Assembly (NCBI GenBank): GCA_914767715.1 | Contig: OU612068.1 | Coordinates: 1,178,001-1,242,000, forward strand | DNA: 64,000 bases | Direction: 5' to 3' | DNA from: Membranipora membranacea | Lineage: Eukaryota > Bryozoa > Gymnolaemata > Cheilostomatida > Membraniporidae | Shown here: piece after piece, positions 1 to 12,717 of the stretch | How the letters are laid out: each line of letters opens with the position of its first letter | Numbering within the stretch: the first letter of the stretch is position 1 | Translations under genes and position numbers: made by a program | The notes under the pieces: generated by a model | Told to the model about the DNA's origin: nothing | The model's input: only the letters and a program-made list of their open reading frames with translations | Database searches by the model: none

Positions 1-3000
1 GCGAATGCGTGGCTAAAAGCCAGCTAAATCTGTAATTGAACCACCCCCTGGTGTCTTGCATGCATAGTTTCATAGCAGACAAGGACATCTAATCAGCAGC
101 GGTGACTTGTAACTTCTCTCCCGTTCCTAGAAACTATGACGCCACAGGTTGAAACGTCAAGATTCACAATCAGCCGAAGAGCAGAAAATGTGGTCGTAGT
201 AATTGGGTCCATTGTGTTCTGCAACTGGCTTTTAAGAACAAAGAGAGTGGCTGTGTTTTTAGCGACTTCTAGCAGCGAATGCGTGGCTAAAAGCCAGCTA
301 AATCTGTAATTGAACCACCCCCTGGTGTCTTGCATGCATAGTTTCTCATAGCAGACAAGGACATCTAATCAGCAGCGGTGACTTGTAACTTCTCTCCCGT
401 TCCTAGAAACTATGACGCCACAGGTTGAAACGTCAAGATTCACAATCAGCCGAAGAGCAGAAAATGTGGTCGTGGTAATTGGGTCCATGGTGTTCTGCAA
501 CTGGCTTTTAAGAACAAAGAGAGTGGCTGTGTTTTTAGCTGACTTCTAGCAGCGAATGCGTGGCTAAAAGCCAGCTAAATCTGTAATTGAACCACCCCCT
601 GGTGTCTTGCATGCATAGTTTCTCATAGCAGACAAGGACATCTAATCAGCAGCGGTGACTTGTAACTTCTCGCCCGTTCCTAGAAACTATGGCGCAATAG
701 GTTGAAGCGTCAAGATTCACAATCAGCCGAAATGCAGAAAATGTGGTCGTAGTAATTGGGTCCATGGTGTTCTGCAACTGGCTTTTAAGAACAAAGAGAG
801 TGGCTGTGTTTCTAGCTGACTTCTAGCAGCGAATGCGTGGCTAAAGGCCAGCTAAATCTGTATATGAACCACCCCCTGGTGTCTTGCATGCAAAGTTTCT
901 CATAGCAGACAAGGACATCTAATCAGCAGCGGTGACTTGTAACTTCTCTCCCGTTCCTAGAAACTATGACGCCACAGGTTGAAACGTCAAGATTCACAAT
1001 CAGCCGAAGAGCAGAAAATGTGGTCGTAGTAATTGGGTCCATTGTGTTCTGCAACTGGCTTTTAAGAACAAAGAGAGTGGCTGTGTTTTTAGCGACTTCT
1101 AGCAGCGAATGCGTGGCTAAAAGCCAGCTAAATCTGTAATTGAACCACCCCCTGGTGTCTTGCATGCATAGTTTCTCATAGCAGACAAGGACATCTAATC
1201 AGCAGCGGTGACTTGTAACTTCTCTCCCGTTCCTAGAAACTATGACGCCACAGGTTGAAACGTCAAGATTCACAATCAGCCGAAGAGCAGAAAATGTGGT
1301 CGTGGTAATTGGGTCCATGGTGTTCTGCAACTGGCTTTTAAGAACAAAGAGAGTGGCTGTGTTTTTAGCTGACTTCTAGCAGCGAATGCGTGGCTAAAAG
1401 CCAGCTAAATCTGTAATTGAACCACCCCCTGGTGTCTTGCATGCATAGTTTCTCATAGCAGACAAGGACATCTAATCAGCAGCGGTGACTTGTAACTTCT
1501 CGCCCGTTCCTAGAAACTATGGCGCAATAGGTTGAAGCGTCAAGATTCACAATCAGCCGAAATGCAGAAAATGTGGTCGTAGTAATTGGGTCCATGGTGT
1601 TCTGCAACTGGCTTTTAAGAACAAAGAGAGTGGCTGTGTTTCTAGCTGACTTCTAGCAGCGAATGCGTGGCTAAAGGCCAGCTAAATCTGTATATGAACC
1701 ACCCCCTGGTGTCTTGCATGCAAAGTTTCTCATAGCAGACAAGGACATCTCATCAGCAGCGGTAACTTGTAACTTCTCTCCCGTTCCTAGAAACTATGAC
1801 GCCACAGGTTGAAACGTCAAGATTCACAATCAGCCGAAGAGCAAAAAATGTGGTCATAGTAATTTGGTCCCTGGTCTTCGGCAACTGGCTTTTAAGAACT
1901 AAGAGAGTGGCTGTGTTTTTAGCTGACTTCTAGCAGCGAATGCGTGGCTAAAAGCCAGCTAAATCTGTAATTGAACCACCCCCTGGTGTCTTGCATGCAT
2001 AGTTTCATAGCAGACAAGGACATCTAATCAGCAGCGGTGACTTGTAACTTCTCTCCCGTTCCTAGAAACTATGACGCCACAGGTTGAAACGTCAAGATTC
2101 ACAATCAGCCGAAGAGCAGAAAATGTGGTCGTGGTAATTGGGTCCATGGTGTTCTGCAACTGGCTTTTAAGAACAAAGAGAGTGGCTGTGTTTTTAGCTG
2201 ACTTCTAGCAGCGAATGCGTGGCTAAAAGCCAGCTAAATCTGTAATTGAACCACCCCCTGGTGTCTTGCATGCATAGTTTCTCATAGCAGACAAGGACAT
2301 CTAATCAGCAGCGGTGACTTGTAACTTCTCGCCCGTTCCTAGAAACTATGGCGCAATAGGTTGAAGCGTCAAGATTCACAATCAGCCGAAATGCAGAAAA
2401 TGTGGTCGTAGTAATTGGGTCCATGGTGTTCTGCAACTGGCTTTTAAGAACAAAGAGAGTGGCTGTGTTTCTAGCTGACTTCTAGCAGCGAATGCGTGGC
2501 TAAAGGCCAGCTAAATCTGTATATGAACCACCCCCTGGTGTCTTGCATGCAAAGTTTCTCATAGCAGACAAGGACATCTCATCAGCAGCGGTAACTTGTA
2601 ACTTCTCTCCCGTTCCTAGAAACTATGACGCCACAGGTTGAAACGTCAAGATTCACAATCAGCCGAAGAGCAAAAAATGTGGTCGTAGTAATTTGGTCCC
2701 TGGTCTTCGGCAACTGGCTTTTAAGAACTAAGAGAGTGGCTGTGTTTTTAGCTGACTTCTAGCAGCGAATGCGTGGCTAAAAGCCAGCTAAATCTGTAAT
2801 TGAACCACCCCCTGGTGTCTTGCATGCATAGTTTCATAGCAGACAAGGACATCTAATCAGCAGCGGTGACTTGTAACTTCTCTCCCGTTCCTAGAAACTA
2901 TGACGCCACAGGTTGAAACGTCAAGATTCACAATCAGCCGAAGAGCAGAAAATGTGGTCGTAGTAATTGGGTCCATGGTGTTCTGCAACTGGCTTTTAAG

Positions 3001-4080
3001 AACAAAGAGAGTGGCTGTGTTTTTAGCTGACTTCTAGCAGCGAATTCCTGGCTAAAAGCCAGCTAAATCTGTAATTGAACTACCCCCTGGTGTCTTGCAT
3101 GCATAGTTCCATAGCAGACAAGGACATCTCATCAGCAGCGGTAATTTGGAACTTCTCTCCCGTTCATTGAAACTATGACGCCACAGGTTGAAACGTCAAG
3201 ATTCACAATCAGCCGAAGAGCAAAAAATGTGGTCGTAGTAATTTGGTCCCTGGTCTTTGGCAACTGGCTTTTAAGAACTAAGAGAGTTGCTGTGTTTTTA
3301 GCTGACTTCTAGCAGCGAATGCGTGGCTCAAAGCCAGCTAAATCTGTAATTGAACCACCCCCTGGTGTCTTGCATGCATAGTTTCATAGCAGACAAGGAC
3401 ATCTAATCAGCAGCGGTGACTTGTAACTTCTCTCCCGTTCCTAGAAACTATGACGCCACAGGTTGAAACGTCAAGATTCACGATCAGCCGAAGAGCAGAA
3501 AATGTGGTCGTAGTAATTGGGTCCATGGTGTTCTGCGACTGGCTTTTAAGAACAAAGAGAGTGGCTGTGTTTTTAGCTGACTTCTAGCAGCGAATGCGTG
3601 GCTAAAAGCCAGCTAAATCTGTAATTGAACCACCCCCTGGTGTCTTGCATGCATAGTTTCTCATAGCAGACAAGGACATCTAATCAGCAGCGGTGACTTG
3701 TAACTTCTCGCCCGTTCCTAGAAACTATGGCGCAATAGGTTGAAGCGTCGAGATTCACAATCAGCCGAAGAGCAGAAAATGTGGTCGTAGTAATTGGGTC
3801 CATGGTGTTCTGCAACTGGCTTTTAAGAACCAAGAGAGTGGCTGTGTTTTTAGCGACTTCTAGCAGCGAATGCGTGGCTAAAAGCCAGCTAAATCTGTAA
3901 TTGAACCACCCCCTGGTGTCTTGCATGCATAGTTTCTCATAGCAGACAAGGACATCTAATCAGCAGCGGTGACTTGTAACTTCTCGCCCGTTCCTAGAAA
4001 CTATGGCGCAATAGGTTGAAGCGTCGAGATTCACAATCAGCCAAAGAGCAGAAAATGTGGTTGTAGTAATTGGGTCCATG
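1..4080. repeat. Satellite array, ~277-bp unit, trimeric higher-order repeat
   Basis: About 15 head-to-tail copies of a 274-279 bp unit. The landmark gcgaatgcgtggctaaa recurs at about 1, 275, 552, 829, 1105, 1384, 1660 and so on to about 3866. Variants such as ggcgcaatagg, ctaaaggcc and tttctagc recur every third unit, so the true period is about 830 bp: 1-828 and 829-1660 are nearly identical, and a second trimer type marked by ctcatcagcagcggtaac recurs at about 1750 and 2580. Short open frames on the minus strand repeat with the same period and are by-products of the repeat, not genes. The array runs off the left edge of the window. It could be a true satellite or the internal tandem array of a large transposon, because the last unit grades into the element at 4080-5990. 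Confidence 0.95.
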
Positions 4081-4298
4081 GTGTTCTGTAACTGGCTTAT
4101 ATGAACTAAATTGGGTGAATTAAATAAATCAGCACCCATGCCGCATTGTTGTGACACCAATCGCATGCGCTGAGCGAATAACGCTGTGTTGTGAGATGTT
4201 TCTACCCTAGCTGTCCGCATTAGCCCATCTACGGGCATAGATTCACTCTGAGCAGCCCGTGTCCTGCATGCCCGGGCTCTTGCTGTGCGGCTTGGTCA

Positions 4299-4635
4299 GG
4301 TTTCAATTTGGATTTAACAGAAACTTAGCTTAGTTTAGCCAGATTTAGACGCCACTTATCAATTTTCCACATAGCCGCTGCTGTAACTCAGCCATGTAGA
4401 TTGAATAAATTGTGTAGAAATCTTACACTATCACTGAACACAACAGAGTTTATATGTCTGTGATTTTTATGTCTGTTGGTCACTGCAGACTGATTACACT
4501 TGTTGGTCGTTAATTATATTTTTAATCAATTAGTATATAGCATAATATGAGTGAGGGATTGTCGCTTGATACAGAACAGCCAAGATATTGCTAAACATCA
4601 GCTAAGTCTTCGCTAAATTTATGCTAATTGAAACC
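4299..4635. repeat. Inverted-repeat-bounded segment, copy 1 (ggtttcaatt ends)
   Basis: The 337-bp segment begins ggtttcaatt and ends aattgaaacc, perfect 10-bp inverted ends, with looser inverted similarity further in (aacttagc near the left, gctaag near the right). It is repeated in the next compound unit at 5118-5752. The ends look like those of a MITE, but the same sequences flank both copies, so a target-site duplication cannot be read here. It was probably amplified with the surrounding repeat. Confidence 0.5.
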
Positions 4636-5117
4636 AAAATTAGAGAGTGGCTGTGTTTTTAGCTGACTTTTAGCAGTGAATGCGTAGCTAAAAGCCAGCT
4701 AAATCTGTAATTGAACCACCCGCTGGTGCCTTGAATGCATAGTATCTCATAGCAGACAAAGACATCTCATCAGCAGCGGTGACAGCAGTGACTTGTAACT
4801 TCTCTCCCTTTCCTAGAAACTATGACGCCACAGGTTGAAGCGTCGAGATTTAGAATCAGTCGAAGAGCAGAAAATGTGGTCATAGTAATTGGGTCGATGG
4901 TCTCTTGCAACTGGCTTTTAAGAACCAAACTGGTCGAATCAAATAAATCAGCATCCACGCTGCATTGTTGTGACGTCAATCGCATGCGCTGTGCAAACAG
5001 CGCTGTATTGTGAGATGTTTCTACCCTCGCTGTCTGCATTAGCCCATCTACGGGAATGGATTCTGTCTGAGCAGCCCGTGTCCTGCATGCCCGGGCTCTT
5101 GCTGAGCGGCTTGGTCA

Positions 5118-5752
5118 GGTTTCAATTTGGATTTAACAGAAACTTAGCTTAGTTTAGCCAGATTTAGACGCCACTTATCAATGTTCCACATAGCCCCTGC
5201 TGTAACTCAGGCATGTAGATTGAATAAATTGTGTAGAAATCTTACACTATCACTGAACACAACAGAGTTTATATGTCTGTGATTTTCATGTCTGTTGGTC
5301 ACTGCAGACTGATTACACTTGCTGGTCGTTAATTATATTTTTAATCAATTAGTATATAGCCACTGAATTAGATTCTTCTCTTAGAATGGAAATAGTATCA
5401 TAACGTTATACGGTTAGGACACTAAACACAGGGACCCATCTGACTGTTATCAGATTGGCTGTCCCTAGTAGCATGAATAATTAGCCTGAGAAATTGTCTT
5501 GTTTACAAAATTGCAAACAGTAATTATACCCCATACAGTGTCGATGATTAGGGCATTTCTAGATTGCTACTGGGGACTGGCTATTTTTGCTATTGCCCTT
5601 TGTTTTGCAAAAGAAAGCTAATGATGCTATTCCAGATATGGAATTCAATGTATATAGCATAATATGAGTGAGGGATTGTCGCTTGATACAGAACAGCCAA
5701 GATACGGCAAAACATAAGCTAAGTCTATGCTAAATTTATGCTAATTGAAACC
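5118..5752. repeat. Inverted-repeat-bounded segment, copy 2, split by a hAT MITE
   Basis: Same 337-bp segment as 4299-4635, with identical ggtttcaatt and aattgaaacc ends, interrupted by the 290-bp insertion at 5361-5650 and its 8-bp duplication. 635 minus 298 gives 337 bp, so the uninterrupted neighbour is an exact empty-site control for the insertion. Confidence 0.6.
5361..5650 (+). mobile_element. hAT-type MITE, copy A (290 bp)
   Basis: Starts cactgaatta and ends gaattcaatg, so the ends are imperfect inverted repeats of the CAnTGAATT type. It is flanked by the 8-bp direct repeat tatatagc (5353-5360 and 5651-5658). The neighbouring repeat at about 4530 has the same sequence with a single tatatagc and no insert. 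An 8-bp duplication with CA...TG ends is the signature of the hAT superfamily. No transposase is encoded. A second copy in reverse orientation lies at 8955-9242. Confidence 0.9.
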
Positions 5753-5989
5753 CAAATTAGAGAGTGGCTGTGTTTTTAGCTGTCTTTTGGCAGCGAATGC
5801 GTGGCTTAAAGCCAGCTAAATCTGTAATTGAACCACCCCCTGCCCTACATGCCCGTGACTGTTCTCTGTGGTAGGCAAACAACTCTTGTGTTGTGAGATG
5901 TTTTCCACCCTTGATGTCTGCCCATCTACGGACAGGGCAGGCATATGATATTGACCCGTCCTGTCAAAACAACGCCATCTTCACAACAC

Positions 5990-8143
5990 ATCAAATGAGT
6001 TGATAATCATTTGACAGCATTAATCCAAACTTAATTCGTTTAAAACCTTTACTTAATTTTTATTATTAAAAATTGCCATTGCGATGTATATTTAAACAGT
6101 GTCCATTAAGATGAACATTGGATGGCTCATTTTGCACAATTATGACAGTAAATCTTACATAATTAATATTAACATTTTCAGCGCAGTTATCCATCTACAA
6201 TGATGGATAACCAAACAACAAAACCAAAACAGGCATTTGATTTGAAATTAAAGTCTACAAAAAGGTTTTAACACATATGGTAGACCAGAGGTAGAGACTA
6301 GATAAACTCTCTAAGGTTCTCCTCTCCAACAACAACTAGCAAGTCATTTCATAATCCAAGGTCTTTCTCATAAACATTTCATCAGGCTAAATCAAGACTG
6401 ATTTTTTAATTGGCAGAGAGCAGTGTAGCGAGCTGAGAAAAGAGAATAACTTCCTCCCGACCCTCTCACTGATTGGAATAATGGGTTTATGTTTTTGACT
6501 TGTAGGACTTGTTTAGGATTTCTGTATGAGTATTATATTTTGATACAAGACAATACCACAAATACGCAATATCTAAGCTATGAAAGCAACGAGAACAAAC
6601 AAAGAGCAATAACTTCACTTGCAGCTGACTACTATGACATTCCACGGGCATCAATGCTAATGATCTGTTCAACCCCTAGAACAGACTGGCTTATCTGTGC
6701 AAGTGAGCCTTTCTTACCATTTTCATTTAATTATCAACGAACAAAACACCACCAATCAATTAACTACTATAATTAAGAGGGACATGATTACTAGTATTTC
6801 AGGAATAACATACCATTGGTTACTTCTATTAAGCTAATGAGCTGAAAATACTGATCTAAGTACAAAGTTATCTCTTCGTAAATTTTGGTAATCATTGGGC
6901 TTGTGTGTACAATAGGTGAAAAGGTCGATATTTGGATTTTGTGTTTACTGAATGATTTGATTTACCATACTAAAATTATTACACTAACTATGTACCCTTT
7001 TTCAGTTTAGTACATATAAGAGATATTATATTGATAGGTGTATCCACTTAATGCAAACTATTGACTAGAGAAATCCTAATAGGAATATCAACAAACAACC
7101 ATTGCTCATGTAAAGGCAAGTCAAAAAAGACTGCTAAGCCCTAATACTTGCCGATATCAATCAAAACCCTTGCATGATTATCTTATATTACTACTCGCTA
7201 TCATGGCAAATTTTAACAACACTCCCACAATGCAAAATATTTGTCATGAGAATTCAAGTAGGTTCAGCTCACGAAGTTCTTTGCTTCAAACCCTGTAGTG
7301 TTGAGGTGTACACTTTGAGTTTGGAGTAATGTCCTTTAAGTGAACAGGGAAACAACTACTGTTAATCTAAATGATTCAGTAAATCTGTTGAAAATTGCAA
7401 TGAAATCGATAGGCTAAGAGTAAGATGAAGTATATATTGCTTTTATCATTGATTATGGTAGTATTGTATTTTGGACTTATGTGATCCTATATCGTCGGTA
7501 CTTAATCAGTCCATTTACATTTTGTCTTTAGCATAGGAGCTGTCTAACAAGTTCGATCAGGATTGACACAATTTATGATTGCTTGTCTCAGCTTATAAGG
7601 TACAGGGCATAAACATTCTATGAATGGACATCGCCCCATTATCCCTGTCTCAAAAGTCACTCTCAATTCACTCGACCTTGTCGTGGGGATGATGATGGTT
7701 AATATGAGAGTTAGTTTTTGGTCAACGAATAATCAAAACTATCTTGTTGATAGCAATATCAGTTTTCAGGTGAAACTCATTTCTAGCAGGGACACTACTT
7801 TGTACGCAGAGAGGCAGGATGTTTGTGTTACATTCCATTCACTAAGTCAGAGGTCTCAATGACAAAAATAAAATTTATAAAATAATTTACGAAATCTGTC
7901 AAGCTTGCTCGACTCATGATACTCTCACCCAACAGTGTAATTATCAGATGGTGAGAGTTGTTGGCGTCTCCAGAAATTTGGCGCATCCTGAATTGCGGAG
8001 CGGAATTTTGTTGAATCGTCCAAGAATTGTACACAGCATTCAAATCTATGGTGATTCACCTGAAACAGAAAATAAAAGCCAACTTTAGTTACAGAGAATT
8101 GTATAAGACAAGTATAAGCAAGATCATTTTGTGTCCTCTCAAG
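5990..8143. other. Gene-poor AT-rich interval
   Basis: No convincing exon. Open frames of 60-95 codons (for example near 6490-6780, 7620-7860 and 7830-8040) lack paired splice sites, family resemblance and phase partners, and the sequence is AT-rich throughout. Remnants of old repeats are likely but no clear boundaries were found. Confidence 0.5.
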
Positions 8144-8527
8144 CCTGGTTCACATTGTCCCAGACAGCCAACCAAGAGAGCCATCCCAGACAATTTGAAC
8201 ACAAATAGGACACACCAGCAAAAATGAGTCCGGGTCAGAAACAGGAAAGTTTGACGCTTGCAAACTTTCCCGTCACTTTCACAGACTCATTTTACATCTG
8301 GGTACTATGTGAATGTAACAATGACATGGGATGATTTTGGACTATCTGGGGCGATCCTAGATAATGTGAACACATTATAATTATCCCAGCACTAGCCCAG
8401 ACATAAACATGATTGCTTTTCTGGGATCGGTTTTGCAATGTGAACTAATTAAATACTCTTTCTGGGACCAATTTGGATCAGCATCCTAAATGCCATACCA
8501 ACGCTATTTGGGACAATTTGAACCAGC
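8144..8527. mobile_element. Non-autonomous DNA element with tggttca inverted ends (~383 bp)
   Basis: The left end reads cctggttcacattgtccca and the right end tgggacaatttgaaccagcc, forming ~18-bp imperfect inverted repeats. Inside, the same words recur several times in both orientations (gacaatttgaacaca near 8190, gataatgtgaacac near 8360, tgcaatgtgaac near 8440), so the subterminal regions are built from reiterated 15-20 bp motifs. This is common in MITEs whose internal repeats may bind a transposase. No clear target-site duplication was found, so the superfamily is left open. Confidence 0.65.
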
Positions 8528-8954
8528 CATCAGTGCGGGTGAATGTGGTAACAATTAAACTTTCTCACATAAAGAAATGTGCTGCTAAAGATCTGTAACA
8601 TTGGATCAACAGAAAGGAAACAAATTCAATCAAGTCGTCTCAAAATTCGTTTCATTGTGCAACAGAGAGACTGTGTTACACAACTCATTGTGATGCGAAG
8701 TGTTGTCTTACATCATGTTTCAGTCTCACTCCATAAATCCCTCTCTCCCTTCACATTGTCAGTTTAGTTGGGTGAAGTTTCTAGTAGCTGTCATCCTCGT
8801 GTTAGACTAAGAATAAAAGATTGACTGATGCAAGCTATATGACAGAACACAGGGGAAAAATCAGCAAATTTTTAAAGAATTCCTGCCCTAATCTTAAACT
8901 TCATTACTCCTAACTGTCGGCACAATTCTTTTCATAATGATAATCAGCTCAAAC

Positions 8955-9242
8955 CATTGAATTCCATATCTGGAATAGCATCATTAGCTTTCTTTTGCCA
9001 AACGATGGGCTCACAAAAAAAGCCGGTCCCTAGTAACATTCTAGGAAAACCCAATTCATCGCCGTTGAATGCATTTTATCACTGTTTGCAGTTTTGTAAA
9101 TGAGTCAATTTCCCAGGCTATACTATTCATGCTAGTAGGGACAGCCGTCCAAATCCATGGCAGATGAGCCCATGTGTTGAGTCTTATAACTGGATGATGT
9201 TATGATACTATTTCCGTTCCATGAGAAGAATTTAATTCAGTG
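8955..9242 (-). mobile_element. hAT-type MITE, copy B (288 bp), inverted relative to copy A
   Basis: Begins cattgaattcc and ends ttaattcagtg and is the reverse complement of the element at 5361-5650 over its whole length, with scattered substitutions. It has its own perfect 8-bp target-site duplication gctcaaac (8947-8954 and 9243-9250). Two independent insertions of the same length with different 8-bp duplications confirm a mobile hAT-derived family. Confidence 0.9.
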
Positions 9243-9379
9243 GCTCAAACTTCTCCGATAACAATGTCAAACTCTGCTCTGAGGATGATAATGGAATTAC
9301 ACTACCATCGACCTAGGCAAATTTTGTGAACTAGTTACAACTGCATTCCAACATGCTCTCATCAAGAAAACAAGTTTCT

Positions 9380-11460
9380 TACCTAAGGATGTTAGTTTGT
9401 TAACTGATGAGTTGGATAGTTCATCGTAATACAGTCACAGGTAATTATCGAGCACATCAATATAATCAACTCTTCTTCTGATTGACTCCCTGGTATCTTG
9501 TGATTTTTCCTCAGATCCTAAAACGATAGTAGAAACTTTTCAATAACTGCCACAGACCAAGTCTGCCTGCATTCAAAATTGCTTCTCCCCACAGCTAAAC
9601 AGTGGAAGGGGATCAAACCGGAATGCATGCAAACTTGACCAAACTTGATCTAGGACTCCAAGCATATGGACCATCTTAATGATTTAATTTTACTATGGTT
9701 TAGTTTTCTCGCGTATAACAGCACATCTAGGCTTATCAACAAAACAAATTTAACGAAACAAGAACAAAATGCCTGATGAATGTTCAACTGTAAGTGTCAT
9801 GTCCTTGGATTGCAGACTAGAAACTCAAATTCAAAGTGAAAATGATTTGAAAGAAAGGGGCGACAAGATTCATCATTCACTGTAACAAGATTATTTGTGA
9901 CATTTAAAAGTTGAAGTAGACGAAACACGGCATGATAACCAACCAATCAGTGAGTGTCTAGAGTCTGCTTTGTTCCTGCTTCTTTCAGTGATGATTGGTG
10001 GTTTCTCTGCGCTCAAACTTTGTATATCTTCCACAACTGATCTATATCTCAACATGTGGATCATTTACATCCTCCGGTTTTCTCATTCTAAAACAAAAAT
10101 AATAAACTGTGTGGTCATTGCTGTGTGGTTATTTCTGCTTATTTCCAAATTCTCGAAAGTGACAAAAAAGATCATCCATTTACAAAAATAAAAATATTTT
10201 GGAGACAAACATGTAAACTTTTTCTTTGAGAAGAGGCTCATCCTTGTCAATATGCGTACATGGTCTGCAGGCTCAGAGACATAATTCCTTACTGATTAAA
10301 CTGATCTTTCGCCAAGATGGACGGTCTCTCTTGTATTTGGAATAAGTATAACTTATAACTACTGACAGTGACAACATTCCCACACATCTATGTCTGACAA
10401 TATAATTACGCTATACATTATTATTACGTGCTCTTGACTAAACAGGACTTCCTTACTTAAGAATGTTGGTCTTTTAACTGATGAGATGCAAAGTCCATCA
10501 TGAAACAATCGATGGTAATTATTGAGCCCACAATCAACAACTCAGATCTTCTCTTGACTGACTGACTTGGTATTCTTTGCTTTCTCCTCGAATCCTGAAA
10601 GAAGAATAAACATTTTGTATTATCTAGAACTCCCAGCACAAGGGCCATCGCAGTATTTTGATGACTCTTAGGTTTCTCTTACCTAACAGCACAATTCGGG
10701 TATCAATTCAGGATTAGCAATAAAGAAAAACACAAGGAAAAAATGTTCAGTTGTAATGACACTGACATTCGATCAAGATGATATTTAGAAAAAAGGTCAA
10801 TACAATAATCTATCATTCGTCATTCACTGTAATAAGAATTATTGTAACATATAAGGTGAGGTAGAAGAAGAAATAGAAGTGTACAGCGTACCAACCAATC
10901 AGTGGGAGGAGAGAGGGTGGGGAATGGCTGATTTTACCATCTGGTATTGGTGATGATTGGATAAGTGTTCGTCGTTATGTGCTGAGAATCTGCATACCTG
11001 TCGCTACTGATCTGTCTGTTAACATGTAGATTATCATACATCTACCATTTTCCTCGATGCTACAAGAAAAAATAATTGACGGCTTGGTCAAATGTTGGGA
11101 AATATTACAAGAATTTTATTCAATAATGCGGTCAAGTGAAGACATGTAATTATTTGCTGCATATGAATTTCATTCTGCTGAACCAAATTGACAAAGTGTT
11201 AAATAAGATCATCTGTTTTAAAAAAAAATATGGGATTTCACTTTAAAACGTTGTTTTGAAAACAGGCTCACATTTTTAACATGTTTACAAAGTCATCAAA
11301 ACCTCACTGATCCTGCAAGCTCATGGCTATAATTCAATACAATTCAAACTTACCTTTTCCTAAGAAGAAGTGGGTCTCATACACAAGTAGAACGTATAAT
11401 ACTGGCAGCATTGATCTTATTGCAGACACAAAACTATTCATATCATTCTATGTCTGTCTC
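9380..11460. repeat. Diverged tandem duplication, unit ~1.05-1.1 kb
   Basis: Landmarks of the left unit recur in order in the right unit: taactgatgag (9396 and 10476), ggtaattat near 9440 then 10514, aaccaatcagtg (9940 and 10893), gtgatgattgg (9988 and 10951), agatcatc near 10168 then 11206, and aggctca near 10234 then 11264. Similarity is moderate with many small indels, so this is an old duplication. On the minus strand short segments resemble exons with splice-like edges (for example an AG-bounded segment near 9520 and 10595), but both copies soon meet stops. It may be a decayed duplicated gene or an old repeat. Confidence 0.65.
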
Positions 11461-11908
11461 TCCCCCTCGGACAGTAAGTTACCGCTCTGAGAGACGGTAT
11501 GATATGCTGATTGTTATATATCGCATCCAATCTAGAACGATTTTAGTGAGTGATCAAAAACCTGCAGAATATAATTGTTGGTTTTCTCACTAAATGAGCC
11601 CTATTCAAGGATTTTTTTCTTCTCAGTGGGAAAACTTGGAAGTGAGTTAGCCTCATTGAAGGAGCGAGGCAGAATCTAGCTGCATAACCCCCACTCAATC
11701 TTATTCAGAAACAGCTGAGATATTTTTTCATCTCTTTGCATAAAAGTGTTTAAAATCGAACAATAATATCAAATCTAAGCCTTGCGATAAGATCTCCAGT
11801 CAGCCTACATATTATTGTAAGTATATTTGGATGAAAAGCTACCAATTAAACAAACAAACAAGATATAACCAGAATAAACAGCCATTGAGCGTAAACATAA
11901 GACTCACC

Positions 11909-12110
11909 TATTTCTTGTCACATCTCGCTCGGCCATTAGAGTTTGAATAACTGCTCATGTACACATTGATGAGCAGGGTCATGTAAAGATTCTTCTCATC
12001 CAGTGATTGTCGGATCAGTTATCTGAGACATGGTGAAGTACACATAGTGCACATTGTCACAACGTCGGATACTTGTATTGTTGGGTTTATATCCTCATGC
12101 TGAAATGACA
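11909..12110 (-). pseudogene. Possible decayed exon
   Basis: On the minus strand a stretch with an acceptor-like tttcag edge near 12103 and a strong donor-like AG/gtgagt edge near 11909 has one frame open except for a single TAA. Another frame gives a segment with ...YVYFTMSQITDP..., which resembles the FTNTMSQTSRP segment of the candidate small gene at 13045-13438 and a more diverged stretch near 12450-12560 on the same strand. Together these suggest copies of one ancestral exon scattered through 12-13.4 kb. Evidence is weak and no function can be proposed. Confidence 0.25.
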
Positions 12111-12717
12111 CAAGGAAAAATTAACCAAAATAACACAATGGCTAGTGTTATTCTTTAAAGTCAGCAAGCCAAGGAAGTTCCTGGGGGATCTGCTGATAAA
12201 AAATCACTATTTGATCGCTCTTAGCTGTGTAAGCTAGACGTTCGCAAATTGCATAATCATTGATGGAATTATACATTGAGTTAACAATTTGGTAACAAAT
12301 TTATCTGTTTAAAAGACCAAATGAGTGAGGATTTTGAGCAATTCGGTAGCAGTTCGGAACAAAGCTTGTCAAGTCAGGCTAATGTAAACCCACCCATCGA
12401 TTGCTTTGGAGATGCCCTTCCTCTCATGCTTTTTTGCCAGCTTCTGACTGATGAAATATCCGGAGCCATCGTGAGATTTTTATGTAGAGTACACGACCGA
12501 GTTTGGTTGGGATATTTATGTCATCTTACTGAAAATAAAATAACAAATACCGTGATAATGTGAGTCACCAGCAGCAAGAAGCGCAATTAAAGTCAGTGGA
12601 GATGCAAAAGCATTATGAGCCTTGGTACTAACACTCAACAACAACAAGCAACACGAATAACATTGGTGTAAATGAGCTATGAGTGCTACAAGTGACATTG
12701 TGCAATGCACAACTCCA

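Larger units (their letters stand above)
4080..5990. repeat. Tandem ~820-bp repeats built on the satellite unit
   Basis: After the last satellite unit the sequence changes to a block (aataaatcagcaccc, then cgcatgcgctg, then agcccatctacggg) that is repeated about 820 bp later, each copy preceded by a satellite-like unit that begins gagagtggctgtg (about 4645, 5759). The second copy is longer only because a 290-bp MITE plus its 8-bp target duplication lies inside it. A third, shortened copy ends near 5985. So the satellite monomer and this block together form a compound repeat. No coding potential is visible. Confidence 0.8.

Noticed and set aside
93-5152. Repeated 60-92 codon open frames in the satellite region, on both strands.
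   Set aside because: They recur with the repeat period, differ only as the repeat differs, and have no splice sites or family likeness.
12321-12563. 80-codon plus-strand frame MSEDFEQFGSSSEQSL....
   Set aside because: No splice partner or recognisable domain, and it lies opposite a stretch that looks like a decayed minus-strand exon.
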